Shown here: in pieces, positions 54,244 through 63,809 of the stretch
Numbering within the stretch: position 1 is the stretch's first letter
Layout of the letters: each line of letters opens with the position of its first letter
Assembly: GCF_902806265.1 (NCBI RefSeq)
Contig: NZ_CADCVZ010000046.1
Span: 1 to 64,000, forward strand
DNA from: an uncultured Sphingomonas sp.
GTDB taxonomy: Bacteria; Pseudomonadota; Alphaproteobacteria; Sphingomonadales; Sphingomonadaceae
Direction: 5' to 3'
DNA: 64,000 nucleotides
The notes under the pieces: model-generated
Told to the model about the DNA's origin: nothing
Seen by the model: only the letters and a program-made list of their open reading frames with translations
Database searches by the model: none
Position numbers and translations under genes: made by a program

Positions 54244-55608
54244 CTAGCGCCCGAGGATGCGATCGACAAGCTGACGCAGCTGCCCGAAGCGTGCGGTCTT
54301 GATCCCGTTCGACTTGTCCGCCCCACCCGGCACCCAGGCCTCCTCGAACCCCAGCTTGGCCGCTTCCTTAAGCCGCAGCGCGGTATGCGCCACGGGCCGA
54401 ACCTCGCCCGACAGCGCAACCTCGCCCAACACTACCGCCTCCGCCGGCACCGGCCGCTCGGCCAGCGCCGACACCAGCGCCGCCGCGACCGCCAGGTCGG
54501 CCGCGGGGTCCTGCAGCCGGTACCCGCCCGCGACGTTCAGATAGACCTCCGCATTGGCAAAGCTCACCCCGCAGCGTGCCTCCAGCACCGCCAGCAGCAT
54601 TGCCAGCCGCCCGCCGTCCCAGCCCACCGCCGAGCGCCTGGGCGTCGCCCCGCTCGCCAGCCGCATGGTCAGCGCCTGTATCTCAACCAGCACCGGCCGG
54701 GTGCCCTCCAGCGCCGGGAAGATCGCCGTTCCGCTCACCGGATCGTCGCGCTTGGTCAGGAACAGCGCGCTCGGGTTTGGCACCTCCGCCAGGCCAGCGC
54801 CTTCCATCGCGAACACGCCGATCTCGTCCGTCCCGCCGAACCGGTTCTTCACCGCGCGCAGGATGCGGTACTGATGGCTGCGCTCGCCTTCGAAGTTGAG
54901 CACCGCGTCGACCATATGCTCCAGCACGCGCGGCCCCGCGATGCTGCCGTCCTTGGTGACGTGCCCGACCAGGATCAGCGCCGTGCCTCGCTCCTTGGCG
55001 AAGCGGATCAGCTCCAGCGCGCTCGCCCGCACCTGGCTGACCGTCCCCGGCGCACCCTCGATCAGGTCGGAATGCATGGTCTGGACGGAGTCGATCACCA
55101 GCAGCGCCGGCGCCGGCCCGCTGCCCACGGTCGTGAGAATGTCCCGCACCGAAGTGACCGCTGCCAGCTGGACGGGCGCTCCGCCGAGCCCCAGCCGCAG
55201 CGCCCGCAGCCGCACTTGGTCGACCGCTTCCTCGCCCGAGATGTACACTGCGCCTCGCCCCGCCGCCGCGACCTTGGCCGCGGCCTGCAGCAGCAGGGTC
55301 GACTTGCCGATCCCCGGATCGCCCGCCAGCAGCATCGCCGAGCCCGGCACAATCCCGCCGCCGATCGCCCGGTCGAGCTCGGCGATCCCACTCGGCACCC
55401 GCTCCGGCAGCGGGATGTCCGCGTCCAGCCCGACAAGTTCCACCGCCCGCCCGCCCGCTGACAGGTCGTGCTTGGCCGAGAAGACAGTAACGTTGCTCGC
55501 CTCCGCCACCAGCGTGTTCCACTCGGCACAGTCCGGGCACTGCCCCTGCCAGCGGGACTGGACCGACCCGCAGGCCTGGCAGATGTAACGCGATTTGAGC
55601 TTGGCCAT
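54244..55608 (-). CDS. radA: DNA repair protein RadA (Sms)
   Basis: The 454-residue protein has an N-terminal four-cysteine zinc finger (Cys10, 13, 24, 27), the Walker A GDPGIGKST (about residues 96-104), the RadA-specific KNRFGGTDEIGVF motif and a C-terminal Lon-like peptidase-fold domain. It drives branch migration in recombination. It heads the unit radA-cvpA-cysS-(NifU-like)-kef and diverges from the alpha/beta hydrolase gene, 91 bases away. Confidence 0.95.
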   Translation of the reverse strand: MAKLKSRYICQACGSVQSRWQGQCPDCAEWNTLVAEASNVTVFSAKHDLSAGGRAVELVGLDADIPLPERVPSGIAELDRAIGGGIVPGSAMLLAGDPGIGKSTLLLQAAAKVAAAGRGAVYISGEEAVDQVRLRALRLGLGGAPVQLAAVTSVRDILTTVGSGPAPALLVIDSVQTMHSDLIEGAPGTVSQVRASALELIRFAKERGTALILVGHVTKDGSIAGPRVLEHMVDAVLNFEGERSHQYRILRAVKNRFGGTDEIGVFAMEGAGLAEVPNPSALFLTKRDDPVSGTAIFPALEGTRPVLVEIQALTMRLASGATPRRSAVGWDGGRLAMLLAVLEARCGVSFANAEVYLNVAGGYRLQDPAADLAVAAALVSALAERPVPAEAVVLGEVALSGEVRPVAHTALRLKEAAKLGFEEAWVPGGADKSNGIKTARFGQLRQLVDRILGR

Positions 55609-55641
55609 CGGTCACTTCACCTAATGTGCGGTCTTCGGGAC

Positions 55642-55667
55642 GGCAACGTTCGTCCGTACGGCTCGTT
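55642..55667 (+). promoter_or_regulatory. EcfG-like promoter of the alpha/beta hydrolase
   Basis: GGCAAC (55642-55647), 16 bases, then CGTT (55664-55667), 32 bases ahead of the ATG at 55700. The spacing and -10 match the EcfG consensus; the -35 has the same single difference as the site at 10349-10374. Confidence 0.45.
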
Positions 55668-55699
55668 TAGCCGCCGACCTCCACCCGAAAGGACCCACC

Positions 55700-56581
55700 A
55701 TGCCCTACGCCACGGCCAAGGACGGCACCAAGCTCTTCTACAAGGATTGGGGCCGCGGCGACCCGGTGGTCCTCCTGCACGGCTGGCCGCTCACCGGCGA
55801 CACCTTCGACGATCTCGCCATCAAGCTCGTCGAGGCCGGCAAGCGCTGCATCATCCCCGACCGTCGGGGCTTCGGCCGCTCGGACCAGCCGTGGAATGGT
55901 TACGACTACGACACCTTCGCCGACGACGTCGCGGCGGTGCTGGAGGAAGCCCGCATCGCGCAGCCGGTGGCCCTGGTTGGCTTTTCCATGGGCGGCGGCG
56001 AGGTCGCGCGCTTCCTTTCCAAGCAGGGCCGGCAACGCGTCAGCCATGCCGTGCTGCTCGGTTCGGTCGTGCCCAAGGTCGCGCAGTCCGACGACCACCC
56101 CGACGGCGTGCCCCAGGCGAAGCTTCAGGAGATCACGCAGCAGATGCAGAGTGACCGCTACGGCTTCCTCCAGACCTTTCTTAAGCAATTCTATGGCGTC
56201 GGAATCATCAGTCATCCCGTCAGCCAGGGCGTGCTCGACGCGAGCTTTCAGCAGGCGAGCATGGCCGGTGCGCGTCCGACCTATGCGGCGGCGCAGGCCT
56301 GGGCGACCACCGACTTCCGTCCCGATCTGCCGGCCTTCCAGGGTGTGCCGACGCTGATCATCCACGGCTCGAGCGACGCCAACGTGCCCGCCGCCGGTAC
56401 CGGTCGCAAGGCCGCCGAAGCGATCCGCCACGCACAATATATCGAGTATGACGGCAGCCCCCACGGCTTGTTCGAGACCGACAAGAAACGACTCGCCCGT
56501 GACGTGGTCGAGTTCCTCACGGCCGGCAGCCGCGGTACCACCGCCGACACCAGCGCCAGCGCGATCCCGCTGACGCGCTAG
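55700..56581 (+). CDS. Alpha/beta hydrolase (non-heme haloperoxidase-like)
   Basis: The 293-residue protein has the oxyanion motif LLHGWPLTGD, the nucleophile elbow GFSMGGGE (Ser about residue 99), the acid in HGSSDANVPA and His in DGSPHGLFETDK. With the N-terminal YATAKDGTKLFYKDWG this is the cofactor-free haloperoxidase/arylesterase branch. It follows a clear ribosome site (gaaaggaccc). The substrate is unknown; an EcfG-like promoter suggests stress expression. Confidence 0.88.
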   Translation: MPYATAKDGTKLFYKDWGRGDPVVLLHGWPLTGDTFDDLAIKLVEAGKRCIIPDRRGFGRSDQPWNGYDYDTFADDVAAVLEEARIAQPVALVGFSMGGGEVARFLSKQGRQRVSHAVLLGSVVPKVAQSDDHPDGVPQAKLQEITQQMQSDRYGFLQTFLKQFYGVGIISHPVSQGVLDASFQQASMAGARPTYAAAQAWATTDFRPDLPAFQGVPTLIIHGSSDANVPAAGTGRKAAEAIRHAQYIEYDGSPHGLFETDKKRLARDVVEFLTAGSRGTTADTSASAIPLTR

Positions 56582-56582
56582 C

Positions 56583-56625
56583 CGTTATTGCGAGCCGCAG
56601 GCGAAGCCTGCGGCTCGCAATAACG
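56583..56625. terminator. Perfect 20-bp inverted repeat between convergent genes
   Basis: cgttattgcgagccgcaggc (56583-56602) and its exact reverse complement (56606-56625) flank the 3-base loop gaa. It starts 2 bases after the hydrolase stop and ends 5 bases before the stop of the next gene on the other strand. It should terminate both transcripts. The absence of mismatches suggests a recent or selected element. Confidence 0.75.
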
Positions 56626-56630
56626 AGGCC

Positions 56631-56870
56631 TCAGACCGCCCGCGCCTTCAACCGCCCGCCCGCATCCACCGGATCGTTCCCGGTGATCGCATGCCAGCCC
56701 TTGCGGAAGCCGTACTGCACCGCCCAGCCGAGCGCATAGGTTGCGACCAGCGGCGCAATCCCGCGGATCGCCTTCTCCGCAACGGTGCCGACGATCAGGC
56801 CCTTGATCCCGCTGTCGCCGTCGCCTCGATCGACCGCGTAGCCGATGAGCGCGCCTAGTAGATTGGCCAT
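56631..56870 (-). CDS. Small conserved hypothetical protein with Gly/Ala-rich membrane segments
   Basis: The 79-residue protein begins MANLLGALIGYAVDRGDGDSG and has a hydrophobic middle (IRGIAPLVATYALGWAVQYGF) followed by a basic tail. It looks like a small membrane-associated protein of a type found in sphingomonads. No function is known. A ribosome site (aaggag) precedes the ATG and an EcfG-like promoter with a full GGAAC box lies about 30 bases upstream. Confidence 0.6.
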   Translation of the reverse strand: MANLLGALIGYAVDRGDGDSGIKGLIVGTVAEKAIRGIAPLVATYALGWAVQYGFRKGWHAITGNDPVDAGGRLKARAV

Positions 56871-56899
56871 CTTTCAACTCCTTAGCTTGTCGCAGGGTC

Positions 56900-56924
56900 A
56901 GCGGACGCGGAGCGCAGGAGTTCC
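56900..56924 (-). promoter_or_regulatory. Possible EcfG-like promoter of the small gene at 56870
   Basis: On the minus strand GGAAC (56924-56920, preceded by GG) is followed after 16 bases by CGCT (56903-56900). The -35 box is perfect; the -10 differs from CGTT at one base. It lies 30 bases ahead of the start codon. Confidence 0.4.
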
Positions 56925-56935
56925 CCGGGCACTAC

Positions 56936-57763
56936 TCAGTAGGTCGGCTGCAGCAGCCCCTCGATAACATGATGTTGCTCGATCATCTCGACCTGCTCCA
57001 CTACGCGGCAAGTCAAGTGGTCCCGCACCCGCGCCGGCAGACCGGCAAGATACTCGGGCGTCACCTGCAGGTCGTGATGATGCGCGTTGATTCCGTCCGG
57101 CGCATCTACCCCCACCACCAGCACCGGCCGCGGCTCGTTCGAGCGGTTGGCGGTACCACGGTGGATGGTCAGCGCCGAGCGGGCCGAGATGTCGCCGCGC
57201 TGCGGCAGCTTTTGCTGCGCCTTTTCGATGTACCGCCCCCATAGCTCGCGCGCCGGAAACATGTCGTCCTTGGCGCCGCTAATATCGTCCCACTGTGTGC
57301 CGGGCGCGACCTCGAACGGTCCATGTTCGGGCCGCGTGTCGACGGTGGTCAGATTGAACGCCAGGCTGTTCAGCCGCCGCCCGACCAGAGTCTCGGGCGG
57401 CGAAGGGAAATCGCGGTGCCACGGCTGGTCCTCCGCGCCCGGGAACGGGATGTCATAGCCAACCTCCACGATCCGGTAGTCCGGTCCCAGCACCGCCTCG
57501 CATACCGCCACGAACCAGGGGTGCGTGACAATGTCGACGAAGCCGCTGATCTTCTCCGGCGAAACCTCGACATAGAAGCGGTGCGGCCCCCGGGGCAGCG
57601 CTCCGCCGGGCCGGTCCTTGACCTCGTCGAACGAGCGCCAGATGTCCGCCGCCAGCGCGTCCGCCCACTCGCGCGGGAAAGCGCCCTTCAGCCCGATGAC
57701 CCCGTCGCCGTACAGCCCGCCCATGATGGCGGCGGCGTCATATTGCTCCGCTTGCACAACCAC
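56936..57763 (-). CDS. Phytanoyl-CoA dioxygenase-family protein
   Basis: The 275-residue protein has the Fe(II)/2-oxoglutarate facial-triad pattern: H-x-D in QPWHRDFPSP, and a distal His in ALTIHRGTANRS followed by the Arg of NEPRPVLVVGVD. The N-terminal GVIGLKGAFPREWADALAAD fits the PhyH family. It probably hydroxylates a small molecule; the substrate is unknown. I used GTG (VVVQAEQYDAAA), with ggag 7 bases before it, since no ATG precedes the conserved region. Confidence 0.8.
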   Translation of the reverse strand: MVVQAEQYDAAAIMGGLYGDGVIGLKGAFPREWADALAADIWRSFDEVKDRPGGALPRGPHRFYVEVSPEKISGFVDIVTHPWFVAVCEAVLGPDYRIVEVGYDIPFPGAEDQPWHRDFPSPPETLVGRRLNSLAFNLTTVDTRPEHGPFEVAPGTQWDDISGAKDDMFPARELWGRYIEKAQQKLPQRGDISARSALTIHRGTANRSNEPRPVLVVGVDAPDGINAHHHDLQVTPEYLAGLPARVRDHLTCRVVEQVEMIEQHHVIEGLLQPTY

Positions 57764-57925
57764 TTGCCTACTCCGGTTCAGCGCGGAACTAGTCTGCTCC
57801 GGTCGAGAACTGAAGTCGAGGTAGAACCGTCCCCAGCACTGCCGGGCCCTCGCCCTCGACCACGGCACAGGTGAGGGCCGCTGCGCCTATTGCAGACACC
57901 GGGCGACGGTGGCACCGCCCAGTTC

Positions 57926-58354
57926 ATGAACATCAGGATCAGGAGCGCCGTCGACGCGGACGTCGGCGCCATGCATCGTCTACGAAACAGGGTGCGCGAG
58001 AACCGCCTTGCCGACTTTACGCGGATCACTGAAGCATCCTATCCGCCGTACATCGCGGCGGGCAGCGCCTGGGTTGCGGAAGCAAAGGACGGCATTCTCG
58101 GGTTCGCGATCATCGATGCGCCGGCCACCAGTGTCTGGGCGTTGTTCGTCGACCCCAACACCGAGGGTGCTGGGATCGGACGAGCGTTGCACGTCACCAT
58201 GCTGGACTGGGCCCGAAAGCAGGGGATCGCCCATCTCTCCTTGAGTACGGAGGAAGGCAGTCGCGCAGTTCGGTTCTACCAACGCGCAGGATGGACGCAG
58301 ACCGCCATTCTTCAGGACGGAGAAGTGGTCTTTGAAAGATCGCTACTGATGTGA
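57926..58354 (+). CDS. GNAT-family N-acetyltransferase
   Basis: The 142-residue protein shows the GNAT fold: MNIRIRSAVDADVGAMHRLR at the N-terminus, VWALFVDPNTEGAGIGRALH with the acetyl-CoA pyrophosphate-binding loop (G-x-G-x-G/A), and LSLSTEEGSRAVRFYQRAGW. It moves an acetyl group to an amine of an unknown acceptor. The ATG at 57926 was preferred over a TTG 36 bases upstream. Base composition is lower in GC than the genes around it. Confidence 0.85.
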   Translation: MNIRIRSAVDADVGAMHRLRNRVRENRLADFTRITEASYPPYIAAGSAWVAEAKDGILGFAIIDAPATSVWALFVDPNTEGAGIGRALHVTMLDWARKQGIAHLSLSTEEGSRAVRFYQRAGWTQTAILQDGEVVFERSLLM

Positions 58355-58423
58355 GAACTGCAGATCATTGCAGACCTCACCATCGGCCAACTCAACCAGA
58401 GCCTTACAAGATCGGAGATCAAT

Positions 58424-58735
58424 TTGTCCTTCAAGGATCCAAGCTTCCAAGACCGGATCGGCAATGCTGCGCGGGCGAAAAAGGAAGCGCTGGAGCAGCT
58501 GCGATCAAAGCCACCACTCGACGAGCGGGCCCTCGCTGAGCGGCAGGCCGCCCGCGCAGACCGAGAAAGAAAGGATGCCGAGAAGTCCGCCGCCAAGAAG
58601 GCGGCCCAGCAAGCCGCGAAGGACGCCAAGCTCGCCGCGGCTGCAGCAAAGGCCGCGGTCCCCGCACCGCCTACCGAAGCGGAGCGCAAGGCCGCGCGGG
58701 ATGCGCGCTATGCCGCGAGAAAGGCGCGCAAGTAA
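58424..58735 (+). CDS. DUF6481-family charged helical protein
   Basis: The 103-residue protein is rich in Ala, Lys, Arg and Glu (AERQAARADRERKDAEKSAA, KKAAQQAAKDAKLAAAAAKA) and probably a long helix or coiled coil. It begins MSFKDPSFQDRIGNAARAKKEALEQL, the DUF6481 start. The start is TTG behind cggaga. Its strong positive charge would allow nucleic-acid binding, but no function is established. Confidence 0.7.
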   Translation: MSFKDPSFQDRIGNAARAKKEALEQLRSKPPLDERALAERQAARADRERKDAEKSAAKKAAQQAAKDAKLAAAAAKAAVPAPPTEAERKAARDARYAARKARK

Positions 58736-58765
58736 GTTGCACATCCGGGGCCGACCATAGTTGAC

Positions 58766-60093
58766 TTGGCCCAGGCTCGGTTGCCCCCCGCCCTACCGAC
58801 CGCTAAGCGCCGGCAAGTGCCCACTTCTCCCCTAGCGATCCGCGACTTCCGGCTGTTCTGGATCGCGCGCTTTTGCGCCGTGCTGGCGACCATGGGGATG
58901 GTGGTGATCATCGGCTACCAGGTCTACGACGTTGCTCGCGCCGACTATGGCATGTCGATCCGCGAAGCCTCGTTCATGCTGGGGCTGCTCGGGTTGGTGC
59001 AGTTCGTGCCGCTTGCTATCCTCACTCCCGTTGCGGGTTGGACTGCCGACCGTTTCGAGCGGCGAACGGTGGCGCGGTTCGCCAATGCCATCGATATGAC
59101 GGTGGCGCTGGCGCTCGGCTGGTTCACTCTGAATGAGCAGTTGACCCTACCGCTCCTGTTCACCCTGGCGGCGCTGCACGGGGTGGCACGGGTGTTCGTC
59201 GGCCCCTCCATGTCGGCGATTACCCCGAACATCGTGCCGCCCGAGCTGCTGCCCAAGGCCATCGCACTGTCGTCCATCGCCTGGCAGTCGGCGTCGGTAG
59301 CAGGACCAGCGCTCGGCGGCTTCCTCTACGCCGCCGAGCCCTCTGCGCCTTATTGGACCGCCGCTGCGCTGATGCTGGTGCCGATCGTTGCTTTGACCCC
59401 GATCCGCCGCATCGTGCCCCCCGCCATGGCGCGGGACGTCCACCCGGTGCGGCAGATGGTCGATGGCCTAAGCTATGTCCGCGGTCACCGCTTCCTCTTC
59501 GGTGCAATCACCCTGGATCTGTTCGCCGTGCTGCTCGGGGGCGCCACTGCCATGCTGCCGGTGTTCGCCCGCGACATCCTCCACGTCGGCACCGAAGGCC
59601 TCGGCCTGCTCCGCGCCGCGCCCGCGGTCGGCGCCGCGCTGGTCGCCAGCGTGTTCGCCGTCCGGCCGCTCAGGCACAATGTCGGCGTCAAGATGCTGCT
59701 GGCGGTGGGCGCGTTCGGCGTACTGACGGTGATCTTCGGCGTGTCGCGCTCGCTGCCGCTGTCCTTGTTCGTGCTGGCGCTGCTCGGCGCGGCGGACATG
59801 CTGTCCGTTTACGTCCGCTCCAGCCTGGTCCAGCTGCACACGCCCGACATGATGCGCGGCCGGGTGTCGGCGGTGTCGGGCCTGGCCATCTCCGCCTCCA
59901 ATGAGCTGGGCGAATTGCAGTCCGGCCTGTTCGCCGCCGTGCTCGGCCCGGTCGGCGCGGTGGTATTCGGCGGCGGCGCGGCGGTCGTAATCGCCGGGGC
60001 CTGGTCCTATCTCTTTCCCGAACTCCGGCGGACGCGAACCTTCGACCCGCCATCACAGATGCTCCCTCAGGCCCTCGAAGAGGAGAAACCTGC

Positions 60094-60097
<4 letters not shown>
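58766..60097 (+). CDS. MFS transporter (EntS-like exporter)
   Basis: The 443-residue protein has about 12 membrane spans. After a short basic leader the conserved part begins [20 protein letters not shown]; the loop [16 protein letters not shown] is the MFS loop 2-3 signature. It belongs to the MFS_3 group with the enterobactin exporter, but the substrate is unknown. The start is a TTG with no good ribosome site; a GTG at 58817 is an alternative. It overlaps cysK by 4 bases (ATGA). Confidence 0.85.
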
Positions 60098-61026
<929 letters not shown>

Positions 61027-61109
61027 GCGCTCATCAACCTTCCGGATGAAGGGTTGCGTTAACGGCTTGGCGGCTAAGCCTGTCCCACTCGGTTTCAGGC
61101 GGGATTGCT

Positions 61110-63794
61110 ATGCGTCGGGCGCGCTTCGATAACGCGATGGAGGGGCAGGCAGCAGCCAGCCGCACCTCCATTCGCGAAGCGTTGCTGTTCGACGTTGCCC
61201 ATCCCGAGTCGGAAAGCGACCAAACGCTTGCCCGCCGGCGGTTGGGCATGTTCACCTATGCCCCTTGGCTACTCGCCGCGACGAACGCGATAGTTGGGCT
61301 GTCGCTCCTGGTGCAGGGCTTCCGGCAGGACTCGGGCTGGACGGGCGTTTTCTCCACCGCCCTCCCGCTGCTGCTGGCGATGCTGCTCGACTTGCTGGCG
61401 GCAGGATTGCACCACCTCCGCGAACGCCTGCAGCTGTCGGCGCACACCGTTGCCCGACTGCTGCTATGCTATCTGCTTGGGTCAAGTGCCCTTTGGATGC
61501 TGTTCGCCGTCGCGGCGCGCAGCTTTGCCGACCTGGACCAAACCTTTCTGCCGCTGGTGCTTGGCGCAGGAGTCACGATTAGAAGTTTGATGGCGATTGG
61601 TTCGCCGCCCCTCACCGTCGCGAATGCCCTGGCATCGTCCGTGGGCGCTGCCTTGTTCTCCGCCGAGGCGCTGGTTACCTGCACCATCTCGGCGTTGAGC
61701 CTCCTCTCGGTCGCCTACAGTGTCGCGGTAACGCGTACGATGTTGGCCAACTCACGCCGCCGCCTGCAGCTCGATTATTTCGCGAAGAAGGCCGAGAACT
61801 TCGTTGCGGAATTCGAAGCATCCGGACGGGGCTGGTTCTGGGAAACCAACTCGGCCGGGACGCTGTCTTACGTATCCCAGCAGCTTGCAGACGACTTCAA
61901 GACCACACCTGAACAGCTGCTCGGCCGGCAGTTCACCGATTTGCTCTCCGTCGACAAGGGCTGCAGCGACACTTTCCGAGAGGAGCGCACGCTCGGTTTT
62001 CACCTGTCCGCCCGCTTCCCTTTCTCCGATGTGGTCGTCCGCCCGGCCAGCGACGGGGACGTGCACTGGTCGTTGTCGGGCAACCCGATCTTCGACGAGC
62101 ACGGCCGCTTTCTGGGCTTCCGCGGGATCGGTACGGATCTGACCGAGCAGCGCCGATCGGAACAGGAGATCACCCGGCTGGCGCGGTTCGACTCGCTGAC
62201 CAGCCTGCCGAACCGCGCGATGATGCGGCAGACTCTGGACGAAGGTCTGCGCAACGCCGCCCGGCGGCAGCGGGGCTGTTCCTTGTTCCTGATAGATCTC
62301 GACAGATTCAAGAACGTCAACGACACCCTCGGCCATCCAGTCGGCGACGCGCTGCTGAAGCAGGTGGCCCAACGCCTGACCTCCGTGATGGGCGAGCACG
62401 GAAAGATCGGTCGGCTCGGTGGCGACGAGTTCAAGGCGGTGCTGCCCGGAACCGTGGACATCGGCCTATTGGAGTCGCTCGCCAAGACCTTGATCAGCGA
62501 AGTAAGCAAACCTTACGAGATCGAAGGCCACAAAGTCAGCATCGGCGCATCGGTCGGCATCACCATCGGCGATCCCGGCCGGAGTTGCGCCGACAGCATG
62601 ATCCGCAATGCCGACCTCGCCTTGTACGCCGCCAAGGCGGCGGGCCGCGGCAAGCACGTCTTCTACGAGCCCGCTATGCATTCGGAAGCAAGCGACCGCC
62701 AGTTGCTCGAAAATGATCTCCGGCAGGCGCTCGAGCGCGGCGAGCTCAGCGTCAACTACCAGCCAATCATCCGCACGGCGGGTGAGGAGGTGGACGGCTT
62801 CGAGGCACTGGTTCGCTGGCAGCACCCGCACCGCGGACAGATCTCACCGGCCAAGTTCATCCCGCTTGCCGAGGAATGCGGCATGATCGGACGCATCGGC
62901 GAGTGGGTGCTCCGTACGGCGGTTCGGGAGGCAAGCCAGTGGCCCGACAACGTCCGGGTAGCGGTGAACCTGTCGCCCATCCAGTTCAACGATCCGGGGG
63001 TCATTGGGATGGTGGAGGACGCGCTGCGTGACGCGGGGATAGCCGCTAACCGGCTTGAACTCGAGATCACCGAGGGTGTCTTCCTGGCCGATAACGATGC
63101 CACGGAAGGAACCTTCACCAGCCTGAAACAGCTCGGCGTCCGCCTAGCACTGGACGATTTCGGCACCGGATATTCATCGCTTGGTTATTTGAAGAGGGCG
63201 CCGTTCGACAAGATCAAGATCGACCAGAGCTTTGTCCGCGGCGCAGCCTCGGTGTCGACCCGCAACGCGGCCATCATCCGGGCCATCGTCACCCTGGCCG
63301 ACAGCCTGCAGATGGACACGGTGGCCGAGGGGGTGGAGACGCACGACGACCTGGCCCTCATCCGCGATCTCGGCGTCAGCCAAGTGCAAGGATACATCTT
63401 CGGCCGGCCAGCCGACGCCGAGCAAGCGCGGGCGCTTGCCGCCAGCCGCTCGGTGGAGGCCGACGGACTCCAATGCACCCGCGAGCCGCGGCAGCGGCTC
63501 ATGCGCCGGGCTCTGGCCGCGATCGGCGGTTCGGTGGTCGAAGTCCGCCTGCGCAACATCTCGGTCATGGGCGGACTTGTGGAATGCAGCCGCCCGGTCA
63601 CGCCCGGCAAGCAGCTGACGCTCGACATCATCGGGGTGGGGCCGGTCTCCGGAACGGTCCGCTGGGCTCAGCGCGACCGCTTCGGGATGCAGTTCGACCA
63701 AGGCTTCGACCTCGGGCGGCTCGCGTCCAAGCCGGTCAAGCCAAACCCAGTGCCGGTGGCCAAGCCGTGGCACATCCAGACTGCGCTGGCCTGA
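61110..63794 (+). CDS. Membrane c-di-GMP enzyme: PAS-GGDEF-EAL-PilZ
   Basis: The 894-residue protein has a membrane-embedded N-terminus with about 5-6 spans (residues 45-205), a PAS domain (about 225-345), a GGDEF domain with intact RLGGDEF (about 435-441), an EAL domain with intact EALVRW (about 565) and DDFGTGYSS, and a PilZ domain at the end (R-x3-R near 790 and NISVMGG). No inhibitory R-x-x-D site precedes GGDEF. Both catalytic halves look active and the PilZ could read the product, so it may switch between making and breaking c-di-GMP. Confidence 0.93.
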   Translation: MRRARFDNAMEGQAAASRTSIREALLFDVAHPESESDQTLARRRLGMFTYAPWLLAATNAIVGLSLLVQGFRQDSGWTGVFSTALPLLLAMLLDLLAAGLHHLRERLQLSAHTVARLLLCYLLGSSALWMLFAVAARSFADLDQTFLPLVLGAGVTIRSLMAIGSPPLTVANALASSVGAALFSAEALVTCTISALSLLSVAYSVAVTRTMLANSRRRLQLDYFAKKAENFVAEFEASGRGWFWETNSAGTLSYVSQQLADDFKTTPEQLLGRQFTDLLSVDKGCSDTFREERTLGFHLSARFPFSDVVVRPASDGDVHWSLSGNPIFDEHGRFLGFRGIGTDLTEQRRSEQEITRLARFDSLTSLPNRAMMRQTLDEGLRNAARRQRGCSLFLIDLDRFKNVNDTLGHPVGDALLKQVAQRLTSVMGEHGKIGRLGGDEFKAVLPGTVDIGLLESLAKTLISEVSKPYEIEGHKVSIGASVGITIGDPGRSCADSMIRNADLALYAAKAAGRGKHVFYEPAMHSEASDRQLLENDLRQALERGELSVNYQPIIRTAGEEVDGFEALVRWQHPHRGQISPAKFIPLAEECGMIGRIGEWVLRTAVREASQWPDNVRVAVNLSPIQFNDPGVIGMVEDALRDAGIAANRLELEITEGVFLADNDATEGTFTSLKQLGVRLALDDFGTGYSSLGYLKRAPFDKIKIDQSFVRGAASVSTRNAAIIRAIVTLADSLQMDTVAEGVETHDDLALIRDLGVSQVQGYIFGRPADAEQARALAASRSVEADGLQCTREPRQRLMRRALAAIGGSVVEVRLRNISVMGGLVECSRPVTPGKQLTLDIIGVGPVSGTVRWAQRDRFGMQFDQGFDLGRLASKPVKPNPVPVAKPWHIQTALA

Positions 63795-63809
63795 CCGACG
63801 GATGACGGA

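Noticed and set aside
57890-57925. TTG start 12 codons upstream for the GNAT protein
   Set aside because: The added residues are not part of the fold and there is no ribosome site; the ATG at 57926 begins at the first beta strand.
61064-61080. Hairpin ggctt/aagcc after cysK as a terminator
   Set aside because: The stem is only 5 bases with a 7-base loop and no U-run follows, so it is not better than chance.
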